64,000 bases of DNA, taken from contig NZ_AUJK01000007.1 of NCBI RefSeq assembly GCF_000424185.1, positions 62,001-126,000 on the forward strand, read 5' to 3'. Under the pieces are notes generated by a model. The model searched no databases and was not told the origin of the DNA. It saw only the letters and a list, made by a program, of their open reading frames with translations. Position numbers and translations under genes: made by a program. Shown one piece after another: positions 1 to 10,984 of this stretch. Source of the stretch: Prevotella sp. AGR2160. GTDB taxonomy: Bacteria; Bacteroidota; Bacteroidia; Bacteroidales; Bacteroidaceae. Every line of letters begins with the position of its first letter. The stretch's first letter is position 1.

Positions 1-13
1 TTGATTTTACCCA

Positions 14-703
14 TTAATCATCCAATTTACCATTCTGGGCATCCTTCACCATCTGCTTGGAAGCATAGAGATAAACCTCCACACGACGGTTCTGCGGGGC
101 CACGGTGGCATTCACAATAGGATTCTGACTGCCATAACCGGCCACATTCTTGAACTGGCTGCGGCTGACACCCTGCTGGATGAGGTAAGCGCCGACGGTG
201 GCGGCACGCTGCTCACTCAGCGGCTGGTTGATCTTATCACCACCCGTAGCATCGGTATAGCCCTGGATATCAACATCGAGGGTATTGTCCTTCTTCAGCA
301 CCTGGGCGAACTTCTGCAGGTCCTTCTTGCTGGCAGCACGGAGCGTCGACTTGCCAAGATCGAACTGCAGACCACTGTCAAAGGTAACCTTCACGGCCTT
401 CAGACCGTTGGCATCCGTCACCTCGTCAACCTTGGCATTGGTGACATTCTGCTCCACCTCTTTCTTCACCTTATCCATGTGGTTGCCGATAGCCGTACCG
501 ACACCGCCACCAACGGCAGCGCCGATGGCTGCACCAACGAGGGCACCCGTGCCACGATGGGAGTTGTTCAGCAGTCCGCCGATGAGGGCACCGAGAGCGC
601 CACCAGCACCGGCACCGACGGCAGCACCCGTCTGTGTGTTGGTTTGACAACCTACCAAAAGGAGCAGGGACATGCCTGCTACAGCTACTTTCAGATTTTT
701 CAT
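14..703 (-). CDS. OmpA-family peptidoglycan-binding lipoprotein with glycine zipper
   Basis: Probably an outer-membrane lipoprotein that tethers the outer membrane to peptidoglycan. The start was placed at the internal ATG (MKNLKVAVAG) because it gives a clean lipoprotein signal with lipobox LVGC (Cys19) and lies just downstream of a promoter box at 734-741; a longer frame to 757 would run into that promoter. Residues about 26-76 are a Gly/Ala-rich glycine-zipper segment that could insert in or cross the membrane. Residues about 105-215 are an OmpA C-terminal domain: GYTD, then LSEQRAATV, then the NRRVEVYL end that carries the diaminopimelate-binding Asp and Arg of the family. Length 229 aa, normal for the group. 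Transcribed away from proS. Confidence 0.9.
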   Translation of the reverse strand: MKNLKVAVAGMSLLLLVGCQTNTQTGAAVGAGAGGALGALIGGLLNNSHRGTGALVGAAIGAAVGGGVGTAIGNHMDKVKKEVEQNVTNAKVDEVTDANGLKAVKVTFDSGLQFDLGKSTLRAASKKDLQKFAQVLKKDNTLDVDIQGYTDATGGDKINQPLSEQRAATVGAYLIQQGVSRSQFKNVAGYGSQNPIVNATVAPQNRRVEVYLYASKQMVKDAQNGKLDD

Positions 704-733
704 GTTAAATTCCTTTCTATAAGTTTTATTTTG

Positions 734-741
734 CAAAGATA
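734..741 (-). promoter_or_regulatory. -7 promoter box of the OmpA-like gene
   Basis: Minus-strand TATCTTTG fits TAnnTTTG and lies about 30 bases upstream of the chosen ATG. No convincing -33 TTTG at the usual spacing. Confidence 0.6.
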
Positions 742-784
742 ATTCTTTTTTCCGCAACTAAGCGGTTTTGTGAACATTTTTTTG

Positions 785-792
785 TAATTTTG
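785..792 (+). promoter_or_regulatory. -7 promoter box of proS
   Basis: TAATTTTG matches TAnnTTTG. The leader to the ATG at 896 is about 100 bases and contains a GGGGAAA / TTTCCCC inverted repeat (about 826-861) that could fold into a hairpin. Confidence 0.6.
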
Positions 793-895
793 CCCCAAAG
801 TTACGGGATTCTCCGTTTCCGGACAAGGGGGAAACACCTATTTGCCCGGGGGATTTCCCCATTCAACGTCAGTAAAAACAATAAGAAATAAAGAA

Positions 896-2380
896 ATGGC
901 TAAAGAACTCAAACAACTCACCAAGCGTGCTGACAACTACAGTCAGTGGTACAACGACCTGGTGGCCAAGGCAGACCTCGCCGAACAGGCTCCCGTGCGT
1001 GGCTGTATGATTATCAAGCCCTATGGCTATGCTATCTGGGAGAAGATGCAACAGGAACTCGACCGGGAGTTCAAGAAGACGGGCGTGAAGAACGCCTATT
1101 TCCCCCTCCTCATCCCGAAGAGCTTCTTCGCCCGTGAGGCCGAGCATGTCAAGGGCTTTGCCAAGGAGTGTGCCGTTGTCACCCACTACCGTCTGAAGGT
1201 CAGCGATGACGGTAGCGACATCGTCGTCGACCCCGCCGCCAAGCTCGATGAGCCCCTCATCATCCGGCCTACTTCGGAGACGATCATCTGGAACACTTAC
1301 AAGGGATGGATCCACAGCTGGCGCGACCTGCCGATCATGTGCAACCAGTGGTGTAACGTCATGCGCTGGGAGATGCGTACACGTCCGTTCCTCCGTACCT
1401 CCGAATTCCTCTGGCAGGAGGGACATACCGCCCATGCTACCCGTGAGGAGGCTGAGGCCAAGGCTAAGGAGATGCTCCATGTCTATGCCAACTTCGTGGA
1501 GGGCTTCATGGCCGTGCCCGTCATCCAGGGCGTGAAGAGTGCCACGGAGCGCTTCGCCGGTGCCCTCGACACCTACACCATCGAGGCCATGATGCAGGAC
1601 GGCAAGGCTCTGCAGAGTGGTACGAGCCACTTCCTCGGTCAGAACTTCGCCAAGAGTTTCGATGTCACCTATTTAAATAAAGAGAATAAGCCGGAATATG
1701 TATGGGCTACGTCCTGGGGTGTCTCCACCCGTCTCATGGGTGCCCTCATCATGGTCCACTCCGACGACAACGGTCTTGTGCTGCCGCCGAAGCTCGCGCC
1801 GATCCAGGTCGTCATCGTGCCCATCAGCAAGAATGCCGAGCAGCTCGCCGCCATCACGGAGAAGATCCAGCCCGTCATCAACGAGCTCGAGGCCGCCGGC
1901 ATCAGCGTGAAATATGATGACGCCGACAACAAGCGTCCGGGATTCAAGTTCGCCGACTACGAGCTCAAGGGCGTCCCCGTACGCCTCGTCCTCGGTGCCC
2001 GTGACATTGAGAACGGTACCATCGAGATCATGCGCCGTGACACCCTGGAGAAGGAGAGCGTCTCCTTCGACGGTATCGCACAGCGCGTAAAGGACACCCT
2101 CGAGGACATGCAGAAGGCCCTCTTCGAGAAAGCGAAGAAATACCGCGACAGCCGTATCTATGAGTGCAACGACTACGACGAGTTCAAGAAGCGCATCGTC
2201 GACGGTGGCTTCTTCCTCTGCCCCTGGGACGGCACTGCCGAGACAGAGGCGAAGATCAAGGAGGACACGCAGGCTACCATCCGCTGCGTCCCTTACGGCT
2301 TCGACCAGTCTAACCCCGGCACCGACATGGTCAGCGGCAAGCCCGCTACCTGTAAGGTCATCATCGCCAGAAGCTATTAA
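896..2380 (+). CDS. proS: Prolyl-tRNA synthetase, eukaryote/archaea-like type
   Basis: Charges tRNA-Pro with proline in the cytoplasm. The start at [15 protein letters not shown] was chosen over an upstream in-frame Met because family members begin there. Class II motifs are visible: motif 2 region [11 protein letters not shown], motif 3 region [19 protein letters not shown]. The bacterial editing insertion is absent and the protein carries the C-terminal extension of the short eukaryote-like ProRS, with Cys residues in FFLCPWDG and TIRCVPYG, ending in a Tyr (ARSY) as in that subgroup. 494 aa, the normal length for this type in Bacteroidales. Monocistronic as far as can be seen: it has its own promoter, and a structured repeat follows its stop. 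Confidence 0.97.
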   Translation: MAKELKQLTKRADNYSQWYNDLVAKADLAEQAPVRGCMIIKPYGYAIWEKMQQELDREFKKTGVKNAYFPLLIPKSFFAREAEHVKGFAKECAVVTHYRLKVSDDGSDIVVDPAAKLDEPLIIRPTSETIIWNTYKGWIHSWRDLPIMCNQWCNVMRWEMRTRPFLRTSEFLWQEGHTAHATREEAEAKAKEMLHVYANFVEGFMAVPVIQGVKSATERFAGALDTYTIEAMMQDGKALQSGTSHFLGQNFAKSFDVTYLNKENKPEYVWATSWGVSTRLMGALIMVHSDDNGLVLPPKLAPIQVVIVPISKNAEQLAAITEKIQPVINELEAAGISVKYDDADNKRPGFKFADYELKGVPVRLVLGARDIENGTIEIMRRDTLEKESVSFDGIAQRVKDTLEDMQKALFEKAKKYRDSRIYECNDYDEFKKRIVDGGFFLCPWDGTAETEAKIKEDTQATIRCVPYGFDQSNPGTDMVSGKPATCKVIIARSY

Positions 2381-2391
2381 GGACGGATCCA

Positions 2392-2500
2392 CTTGCAGGG
2401 GCCGTCCCTTGTGGCGGCCCGTCGGCGGAACGCCGAATCGATATCCGCGTGCGGAATGCCCTTCGGACATCGGGCCGCCACAAGGGACGGCCCCTGCAAG
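2392..2500. repeat. Family A structured repeat, complete copy 1
   Basis: Two perfect 30-bp inverted arms (2392-2421 and 2471-2500; left arm begins CTTGCAGGGGCCGTCCC) enclose a 49-bp centre. The centre has an inner hairpin CGGCGGAACGCCG and a second GCCC/GGAC-type hairpin near 2458-2470, giving a cruciform-like fold. Other complete copies are at 25090-25201 and 48121-48231; half copies at 5971 and 21633. It lies between proS and the rpsA promoter. Confidence 0.9.
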
Positions 2501-2565
2501 AGGATAATGTCGTTAAATAATCTTAATAATTTGCTTTTAACCAAACATAACCCGTTGAAAATTTG

Positions 2566-2573
2566 TAATTTTG
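2566..2573 (+). promoter_or_regulatory. -7 promoter box of rpsA
   Basis: TAATTTTG fits TAnnTTTG; leader of about 80 bases. The bases just before the ATG are almost pure A/T with no Shine-Dalgarno, as usual in this phylum. Confidence 0.6.
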
Positions 2574-2658
2574 CAGCCGTTTTGGGTAACATGTGCCCGA
2601 ACAAAATATTCAACATAAAGTCCAACTTTATTAATTATTAATTTTTTTATTTATTTTT

Positions 2659-4440
2659 ATGTCAGATTTTAAGAACGTACAGCCGCTCGCAGACTTCAAC
2701 TGGGACGAGTTTGAGAATGGCACGAGTACAAGCGTCAGCAAGGAAGACCTTACCAAGGCGTATGATGAAACCCTGAACAAGATTCAGGACGATCAGGTCG
2801 TTGAAGGCACCGTGATCTCTATCGACAAGAAAGAGGTCGTTGTCAACATCGGCTACAAGAGCGACGGTATCATCCCCGCTTCTGAATTCCGCTACAATCC
2901 CGATCTGAAGGTCGGCGACAAGGTAGAGGTTTACGTCGAGAGTCAGGAAGACAAGCGCGGTCAGCTCGTACTCTCCCACAAGAAGGCACGCCTGGCTAAG
3001 AGCTGGGAGAAGATCAATGAGGCTCTTGAGAAGGATGAGATCATCCAGGGTTATATCAAGAGCCGTACCAAGGGCGGTATGATCGTGGATGTCTTCGGCA
3101 TCGAGGCTTTCCTGCCGGGCAGCCAGATCGACGTTCATCCTATACGCGACTACGACGTCTTCGTCGGCAAGACCATGGAGTTCAAGGTTGTCAAGATCAA
3201 CCAGGAGTTCCGCAACGTCGTTGTCTCCCACAAGGCACTCATCGAGGCAGAGCTCGAGCAGCAGCGTAAGGAGATTATCTCCAAACTCGAGAAAGGTCAG
3301 ATCCTCGAGGGTACCGTCAAGAACATTACTTCCTATGGTGTCTTCGTTGACCTCGGTGGTGTCGACGGACTCATCCATATCACAGACCTCTCCTGGGGCC
3401 GCGTCAGTGATCCCCATGAGGTTGTCTCCCTCGATCAGAAGATCAATGTCGTCATCCTTGACTTCGACGAGGAGAAGAAGCGTATCGCGCTCGGCCTGAA
3501 GCAGCTCACCCCGCATCCTTGGGATTCGCTCGATCCGAACCTGAAGGTAGGTGATCATGTTCATGGTAAGGTCGTCGTCATGGCTGACTACGGTGCTTTC
3601 GTAGAGATCCAGCCGGGTGTCGAGGGCCTCATCCACGTCAGTGAGATGTCCTGGAGCCAGCACCTGCGCAGCGCTCAGGATTTCCTGAAGGTCGGCGACG
3701 AAGTAGAGGCTGTCATCCTCACCCTCGACCGCGAGGAGCGCAAGATGAGCCTTGGCCTGAAGCAGCTCAAGGAAGATCCTTGGGAGACCATCGAGGTGAA
3801 ATATCCCGTTGGCAGCAAGCATACCGCTAAGGTCCGCAACTTCACCAACTTCGGTATCTTCGTTGAGCTCGAAGAGGGTGTTGACGGTCTGATCCATATC
3901 AGCGACCTCAGCTGGACGAAGAAGGTTAAGCATCCTTCTGAGTTCACCACCGTTGGTGCCGACATCGACGTCGTCGTCCTCGACATCGACAAGGAGAACC
4001 GCCGTCTGAGCCTCGGCCACAAGCAGCTCGAGGAGAATCCTTGGGACAACTGGGAGCAGATCTACACCATCGGTTCTACCCATAAGGGTAAGGTTTCCGA
4101 GATGATGGACCGCGGCGCTGTCGTTACCCTCGACGAGGGTGGTGAGGGCTTCTGCACTGTCAAACATCTCGCTAAGCAGGATGGTTCTCAGGCAAAGGTC
4201 GGCGAGGAGCTCGACTGGGTTGTTCTCGAATTCAACAAGGACAGCCGTCGTATCATCCTCTCTCATGCCCGTACCTTCGAGGATCTGAAGGATGACTACA
4301 AGCCCGCCCGTCGTCACAATGGTGGCAACAAGAAGGCTGCTGAGACTCCGCAGATCAACAATGTCGCTGCCAGCACAACGCTCGGTGACCTCGACGCTCT
4401 GGCTAAGCTGAAGGCTCAGCTCGAGAAGAAGGGTAAGTAA
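2659..4440 (+). CDS. rpsA: 30S ribosomal protein S1
   Basis: RNA-binding ribosomal protein that helps recruit mRNA to the 30S subunit. Six S1/OB-fold repeats can be followed: GTVISIDKKEVVVNIG, GYIKSRTKGGMIVDVFG, GTVKNITSYGVFVDLGG, GKVVVMADYGAFVEIQ, AKVRNFTNFGIFVELEE and GKVSEMMDRGAVVTLDE. The middle repeats end with the typical GLIHxxDLSW or EMSW. A charged, Lys-rich tail follows the last repeat. 593 aa is the usual size. Codon use is strongly biased, as expected for a highly expressed gene. A clear intrinsic terminator follows at 4477. Confidence 0.97.
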   Translation: MSDFKNVQPLADFNWDEFENGTSTSVSKEDLTKAYDETLNKIQDDQVVEGTVISIDKKEVVVNIGYKSDGIIPASEFRYNPDLKVGDKVEVYVESQEDKRGQLVLSHKKARLAKSWEKINEALEKDEIIQGYIKSRTKGGMIVDVFGIEAFLPGSQIDVHPIRDYDVFVGKTMEFKVVKINQEFRNVVVSHKALIEAELEQQRKEIISKLEKGQILEGTVKNITSYGVFVDLGGVDGLIHITDLSWGRVSDPHEVVSLDQKINVVILDFDEEKKRIALGLKQLTPHPWDSLDPNLKVGDHVHGKVVVMADYGAFVEIQPGVEGLIHVSEMSWSQHLRSAQDFLKVGDEVEAVILTLDREERKMSLGLKQLKEDPWETIEVKYPVGSKHTAKVRNFTNFGIFVELEEGVDGLIHISDLSWTKKVKHPSEFTTVGADIDVVVLDIDKENRRLSLGHKQLEENPWDNWEQIYTIGSTHKGKVSEMMDRGAVVTLDEGGEGFCTVKHLAKQDGSQAKVGEELDWVVLEFNKDSRRIILSHARTFEDLKDDYKPARRHNGGNKKAAETPQINNVAASTTLGDLDALAKLKAQLEKKGK

Positions 4441-4476
4441 AAGCCGCCCCTACGGGGGTAAAAAATATCAGAAAAG

Positions 4477-4509
4477 ATCCCAAAAGCTCATGCTTTTGGG
4501 ATTTTTTTT
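4477..4509 (+). terminator. Intrinsic terminator of rpsA
   Basis: Stem ATCCCAAAAGC / GCTTTTGGGAT with a TCAT loop followed by a run of eight T. Confidence 0.93.
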
Positions 4510-4541
4510 GTCTTTTACGCTCATACCCCAATATTTTTTCG

Positions 4542-4549
4542 TATTTTTG
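4542..4549 (+). promoter_or_regulatory. -7 promoter box of the porin gene
   Basis: TATTTTTG fits TAnnTTTG, 35 bases upstream of the ATG at 4585. Confidence 0.6.
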
Positions 4550-4584
4550 CACCACTAAAGACAATTATCGTTCAAGAAAAGAAT

Positions 4585-5718
4585 ATGAAAAAGGGGATTA
4601 TCTCAGTGGCACTCCTGAGCACACTCATGGGAATGCCTGTCCATGCCGAGGTGAAACTGCCCTCTTGGCTCTCACAAGTGAAGCTCTCGGGTTATGGCAT
4701 GATCCGTTATGCGTATAACGGTCAGGAAACGGCAAAGTCAAACAGTTTCGAACTGCGTATGCTCCGTGTCTCTCTGGAAGGCCGCATCGCGCAGGACTTC
4801 TACTGGAAGACACAGATCCAGTTCAATGGTAACACGTCAACCCTCGGCTCCTCACCGCGTGTCGTCGACCTCTTTGCCGAATGGCAGAAATACGATTTCC
4901 TGCGCGTGAAGATCGGTCAGTTCAAGAACCCGTTCCTCTTCGAGAACCCCATGAACCCCATCGACCAGGGTTTCCGCTCCTATTCACAAGCCGTATTGAA
5001 GTTCGCCGGCTTCTCCGACCGTAGCGGCAAGCATTCCAGCAACGGTCGTGACATCGGTCTGCAACTCCAGGGTGACTTCCTGAAGAATGCCAGTGGCCGT
5101 AACCTCCTCCACTACCAGGTGGGTGTCTTCAACGGTCAGGGCATCAACGTCAGTGATGTCGACCAGCGGAAGAATGTCATCGGCGGTCTGTGGGTCATGC
5201 CCGTCGCCGGCATGCGCCTCGGTGCTTTCGGATGGACCGGCAGCTATGCCCGCAAAGGCAACTGGACCGACGAGAACGGCAAGGAGCACACCAATGAGGT
5301 CCGCAGCCTCGACCAGGAGCGTTACGCCTTCTCCGGCGAGTATGTCGTCGACGACTGGACATTCCGTTCCGAGTATGCCCATTCCTATGGCTATGCTTTC
5401 CAGGAGGCCCTCGTCAACACCAATGACGCCAGCAGCAAGGACTGCACCGTCAACGAGGCTTTAGGCAACAAGAGCCAGGCCGTCTACGCCCTCGTCATCG
5501 CGCCGATCATCAAGAAGAAACTCCATGCGAAGGTCCGTTACGACATGTACCAGCCTACGGGTGACTGCTCCCGACAGTATAATGGCTATGAGTTCGGCAT
5601 GGACTATAACTTCCATAAGAATTTCCAGATCAGTGCCGAGTATGGGTATATCCACAACCGCGGCGCTGCCGACAAGGACTATAGTGTTGCCGAAGTCGCT
5701 GTCAACTTCAAATTTTAA
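4585..5718 (+). CDS. Phosphate-selective porin O/P-type outer-membrane protein
   Basis: Predicted 16-strand-type outer-membrane beta-barrel of the porin O/P group, thought to pass anions such as phosphate. A Sec signal peptide (MKKGIISVALLSTLMGMPVHA) precedes a barrel rich in alternating aromatic strands. Family-like stretches include FELRMLRVSLEGRI, FYWKTQIQFNG and RVKIGQFKNPFLFENP. It ends in VAVNFKF, with a terminal Phe as the usual BAM recognition signal. 377 aa. Followed after 23 bases by a His-rich small membrane protein on the same strand, probably in the same transcript. Substrate is not provable from sequence; no phosphate-regulation site was recognised. Confidence 0.87.
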   Translation: MKKGIISVALLSTLMGMPVHAEVKLPSWLSQVKLSGYGMIRYAYNGQETAKSNSFELRMLRVSLEGRIAQDFYWKTQIQFNGNTSTLGSSPRVVDLFAEWQKYDFLRVKIGQFKNPFLFENPMNPIDQGFRSYSQAVLKFAGFSDRSGKHSSNGRDIGLQLQGDFLKNASGRNLLHYQVGVFNGQGINVSDVDQRKNVIGGLWVMPVAGMRLGAFGWTGSYARKGNWTDENGKEHTNEVRSLDQERYAFSGEYVVDDWTFRSEYAHSYGYAFQEALVNTNDASSKDCTVNEALGNKSQAVYALVIAPIIKKKLHAKVRYDMYQPTGDCSRQYNGYEFGMDYNFHKNFQISAEYGYIHNRGAADKDYSVAEVAVNFKF

Positions 5719-5741
5719 AATAACAACCGATCAAGAAATTT

Positions 5742-5960
5742 ATGAGTACAGACAATAATGACTTATATATCGGAGCGGATGGTCATCACCACCACCGGCA
5801 TCATCACCACCGTGCTGATGACTCCGAAATCATGAAACGGAAGATCCTCAACCGCAGAAAACTGCGTAAGAGCCTGCGCCGCGTGACCTTGCTGACGATG
5901 ACGGTCCTCGCCATCCTCATCATCCTTTACGTCGCATGGCTCTATGCTGCTCCGAATTGA
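5742..5960 (+). CDS. Small His-rich single-pass membrane protein
   Basis: 72 aa, not recognised as a named family. The N-terminal third has two runs of four histidines separated by Arg (GADGHHHHRHHHHRADD), a likely metal-binding patch. A basic stretch (KRKILNRRKLRKSLRR) follows, then one hydrophobic helix (LLTMTVLAILIILYVAWLYAA). The basic stretch before the helix suggests the His patch is cytoplasmic. It follows the porin by 23 bases. The stop TGA abuts a half copy of repeat A. Coding is supported by the ordered domain pattern and by position, not by recognised homology. Confidence 0.7.
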   Translation: MSTDNNDLYIGADGHHHHRHHHHRADDSEIMKRKILNRRKLRKSLRRVTLLTMTVLAILIILYVAWLYAAPN

Positions 5961-5970
5961 TCCCCATCCG

Positions 5971-6015
5971 CTTGCAGGGGCCGGCCCTTGTGGCGGCCCG
6001 ATGCTGAAACGGCAT
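5971..6015. repeat. Family A repeat, left half only
   Basis: 5971-6000 matches the left arm of repeat A except one base (GGCC for GTCC), followed by an ATGC/GCAT mini-hairpin. The right arm is missing. Any ORF read through it is spurious. Confidence 0.8.
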
Positions 6016-6027
6016 GCATATTATTCG

Positions 6028-7284
6028 TTAAAAATTATACGAAAAACCGATGCTGAGATACTCTTTCAACTGCCAGTAACTATGCTCGCCGATGCGCTCG
6101 ACACCATCATCGAAACGCGGATAAATGAAGAGATTGGAAGAGATCCACTTATTGAACTGGAATGAGAACGTGTTTTCCCATTCCAGTTCTGTCCTTTTAT
6201 AGGTAGTATAGGCGAAGAGGCGGCTCTTCCAGTTGATACGGTCGCTGAGAAGCCATTTCACATCAACCGTACACTCCGAACCATAGTCCCACAAGGAATG
6301 CTTCCCCGCATCGATACCATAGCGCGTGGCCAGTTCACCGCGGTTGACAAACTTATAGTTGACGGCGATAGGTGCCAGATGGGCCGTTCCCGCGAGCTTC
6401 TTGTGGAAGGCCTCAATGGTATAGTCCATACCGAGAGAGGCGTTGAGGGTGAACGGGGAGAAGAAAGAGGCATAGACCTTCGGGTCGTTGGCTTTGTAGG
6501 TATGGGTGAACTGCGTCGTGGCAATCATCTGTAGGGTGTAATACCACCGCTTATGCGCCTGGAGACCGACCTTACTCGTCAGACGCAGCAGATCCTCTGT
6601 CGTCAACAGGCTGTGGATGCTGTCACCCTTCGACGTCTGCATGCCGAGGCGCATCTCAAGTTTGTTGTCCCAACGCAGCTTCTGCTTGTTGTTGAAGTTG
6701 GCCTGCATGACCGCAGAGCCAAGCATGCTGTAGTTGCTCTCACCACCTTTATACCAGTTCGTCGAGACGTAGTTCTGCATGAACTGCAGGTAATAGTCTC
6801 CCGAGAACGTCCAGAAATTCGGACGACGGATAAGGAGACCCTGCGGCGTGAACTCCGGTTCACTGATACCACCGGGAGAGACAATGTCAACGATGTCCGG
6901 ATGCGACTCCAAAGGCTCACGGTCCTGCTCACGCTCCTTCACAGGGGCGCTGATGCGGTCCAGCTGCCGCTCACTTACCTCCACGAGGTCGGGATGATTG
7001 ACATAGACCGACAGAAGGAGACTGTCGACATAGGCCGTCAACGGTGACGTCGCACCCTTCTGCAGAGAGAACGCCTGTTGCACGGGACCGCGGTAGAACG
7101 TCATCGGCAGAAACAACGGAGCACTTCCCTGCTCCACCTCCCGCCGCAGCTCCGCCGTACGCGTACTGTCAAGGGCTGTCGGCAAAACAACAGGCTGACG
7201 CTGCCCGACGGCACTATCGGCAGACACCGGCATCGGTCCGAAAAACAAGGTTACAAAAAGGAAAGAAAAATATTTTAGTTTCAT
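6028..7284 (-). CDS. DUF3078 outer-membrane beta-barrel protein
   Basis: 418 aa with a signal peptide ending about VSADS. The second half is rich in amphipathic beta-strands and contains the block NYVSTNWYKGGESNY and the strand pair KLRWDNKLEMRLGMQ that I associate with DUF3078 proteins of Bacteroidetes. The C-terminus SIGFSYNF ends in Phe, fitting a barrel inserted by BAM. Function is unknown for the family. The start ATG is 30 bases from a promoter box at 7316-7323; the gene is divergent from pyrG. Its 3' end is convergent with the His-rich small protein. Confidence 0.8.
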   Translation of the reverse strand: MKLKYFSFLFVTLFFGPMPVSADSAVGQRQPVVLPTALDSTRTAELRREVEQGSAPLFLPMTFYRGPVQQAFSLQKGATSPLTAYVDSLLLSVYVNHPDLVEVSERQLDRISAPVKEREQDREPLESHPDIVDIVSPGGISEPEFTPQGLLIRRPNFWTFSGDYYLQFMQNYVSTNWYKGGESNYSMLGSAVMQANFNNKQKLRWDNKLEMRLGMQTSKGDSIHSLLTTEDLLRLTSKVGLQAHKRWYYTLQMIATTQFTHTYKANDPKVYASFFSPFTLNASLGMDYTIEAFHKKLAGTAHLAPIAVNYKFVNRGELATRYGIDAGKHSLWDYGSECTVDVKWLLSDRINWKSRLFAYTTYKRTELEWENTFSFQFNKWISSNLFIYPRFDDGVERIGEHSYWQLKEYLSIGFSYNF

Positions 7285-7315
7285 CGTTTATACGCTTTCT
7301 TGTTCTTTTTCTGTG

Positions 7316-7323
7316 CAAAGGTA
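7316..7323 (-). promoter_or_regulatory. -7 promoter box of the DUF3078 gene
   Basis: Minus-strand TACCTTTG fits TAnnTTTG; it overlaps the divergent pyrG promoter region. Confidence 0.6.
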
Positions 7324-7342
7324 ATAAAAAGAATAGGAATAT

Positions 7343-7374
7343 TTTGCATCTTTGCCAAAAAAGCGCTAACTTTG
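7343..7374 (+). promoter_or_regulatory. Promoter of pyrG
   Basis: TTTG (7343-7346), 20-base spacer, TAACTTTG (7367-7374): both elements of the Bacteroidetes consensus at the expected spacing. Confidence 0.75.
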
Positions 7375-7402
7375 CACCTTGTAATTACAAAATAAAATTT
7401 AA

Positions 7403-9049
<1,647 letters not shown>

Positions 9050-9050
<1 letters not shown>

Positions 9051-10984
9051 TGGATAAGAATACGATTACCGGCTTTGTGCTCATCGCCCTCCTCCTCATC
9101 GGCTTCAGCTGGTGGAGCCAGCCGTCGAAAGAGGAGCAGCGCGCCCAGTTCGTCAAGGACTCCATCCTTACCGCCAAGCGCAAAGAGGCCGAGAAAGCAG
9201 CGAAGTTTGCCGCTGACAAGCGCCAGGCTGCCGCGAAAGCACAGATAGAAGCCGACACTACGGCCCTCTTCCATGAAGCCCTGAAGGCTCAGAAGGCCCA
9301 GGAGATTGTTCTTCAGAATAACAAAGTCGCCCTGACGCTCAGCACAAAAGGCGGTACGGTGGAGAAAGCCGTCATCAAGGGTTATGTCGGTCATAACATC
9401 GCCGTCAAAGACGGCAGTAAGGACCAGCCCAACGTGACGCTCTTCGACCGGAAGGACCAGCAGCTGAACTTCATGCTCGCCGCCAAAGAGGCCAACATCA
9501 TGACCGGGGACCTCTATTTCCAGCCCAGCCAGGTCACCGACAGCACCGTCACTATGACCGCCAATGCCGGTGCGGGCAAGAGTCTCGTGCTCTCCTACCG
9601 CCTCGGACGTGACTATATGCTCCACATGAGCCTGCGCGTCAATGGTATGGCTGGTCTCTTTGCGCCGAATACCAATAGTATGGATATCAACTGGCAGGAC
9701 CACTGCCGGCAGCAGGAGCGCGGCTATACCTTTGAGAACCGTTACGCCACGCTGACCTATCACTATACCGATGGTGGCACTGACTATCTCAGTGAGACGA
9801 GTGAGAAGATCGACGAGAAGATCGACGACCCCATCAACTGGGTCGCCTTCAAGAACCAGTTCTTCTCCGCCGTGATGATCGCTAACAACGGTTTCCAGCA
9901 GGATGCCCTCTTGACGAGTATCCCACAGGCCAAAGAGTCCAAATATCTCAAACAATACCAAGCCAAACTGAAGACGGCCTTCGATCCTACGGGAAAGAAC
10001 GCGTCGACATTTGACTTCTATTTCGGTCCCAACGACTTCCGCCTGCTGCAGAAGGTAGAGAAAGAGAATGGTCAAGGCAAAGACCTGCAGATGCAGCGCC
10101 TCGTATACCTCGGCTGGCCACTCTTCCGGATCATCAACCGCTGGTTCACGATCTATGTCTTCGACTGGCTCAGCAAGGTCTTCCCCATGGGTGTCGTGCT
10201 GATCATGATCACGCTGTTGCTGAAACTCATCACCTATCCGATGGTGAAGAAGAGCTATATGAGTTCCGCGAAGATGCGTGTCCTCAAACCGAAGCTCGAT
10301 GCCGCCACGGCACAGTATAACAAGCCCGAGGACCAGATGCAGAAACAGCAGGCGATGATGGCGGAATATGCCAAATATGGTGTCAGTCCCCTCTCCGGCT
10401 GTCTGCCGATGCTCATCCAGATGCCGATCTGGATCGCCATGTTCAACTTCGTGCCGAACGCTATCCAGCTCCGCGGACAGAGTTTCCTGTGGATGAAGGA
10501 CCTCAGCACCTATGACCCCATCTTCGAATGGAGCAAGAACCTCTGGCTCATCGGTGACCATCTTTCGCTGACCTGTATCCTCTTCTGCGCCGCACAGCTC
10601 CTCTACTCCTGGTTCACCATGCAGCAGCAGAAAGACCAGATGGTCGGACAGCAAGCAGACCAGATGAAGATGATGCAGTGGATGATGTATCTCATGCCGC
10701 TGTTCTTCTTCTTCGTCTTCAACGACTACTCCTCCGGTCTGAACTTCTACTACTTCGTCTCCCTCTTCTTCTCCGCCGCCATCATGTGGCTGCTGCGGAA
10801 GACGACGAATGACGAGAAACTCCTGGCTATCCTTGAGTCCCGCTATAAGGCCAACAAGGCCAACCCGAAGAAAGCCGGCGGCATGATGGCACGCCTCCAA
10901 GCCCTCCAGGAGATGCAGGAGCGCCAGCAGCAGGAGCTCAAGCGCAAACAGGCTGAACTTGACGAGAAAAAAAGAGAACTATAA
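9050..10984 (+). CDS. yidC: Membrane protein insertase YidC
   Basis: Inserts and folds inner-membrane proteins, alone or with SecYEG. An N-terminal transmembrane helix (FVLIALLLIGF) is followed by an Ala/Lys-rich linker, a periplasmic beta-rich domain to about residue 330, then the conserved five-helix core starting near FRIINRWFTIYVFDW and including PMGVVLIMITLLLKLITYP and LSGCLPMLIQMPIWIAMF. The C-terminus is a long basic/acidic helix (QERQQQELKRKQAELDEKK), a possible ribosome contact. 644 aa, typical for Bacteroidetes. Leader consists of the A-rich repeat; the stop codon directly abuts the ATG of the next gene. Confidence 0.97.

Noticed and set aside
826..861. GGGGAAA/TTTCCCC hairpin upstream of proS as a T-box or riboswitch
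   Set aside because: Too short, with no T-box consensus or specifier loop and no terminator stem; T-boxes are also not expected in this phylum.
2392..2500. Considered the repeats as CRISPR or phage attachment sites
   Set aside because: There is no regular repeat-spacer spacing, no cas or integrase genes, and copies are scattered one by one in gaps between unrelated genes.
2377..2641. Small ORFs in both directions over repeat A (text such as RAATRDGPCK and GAVPCGGP), also at 5944-6165, 25050-25247 and 48071-48320
   Set aside because: They are translations of the inverted repeat: the same peptide text appears wherever the repeat occurs and disappears outside it.
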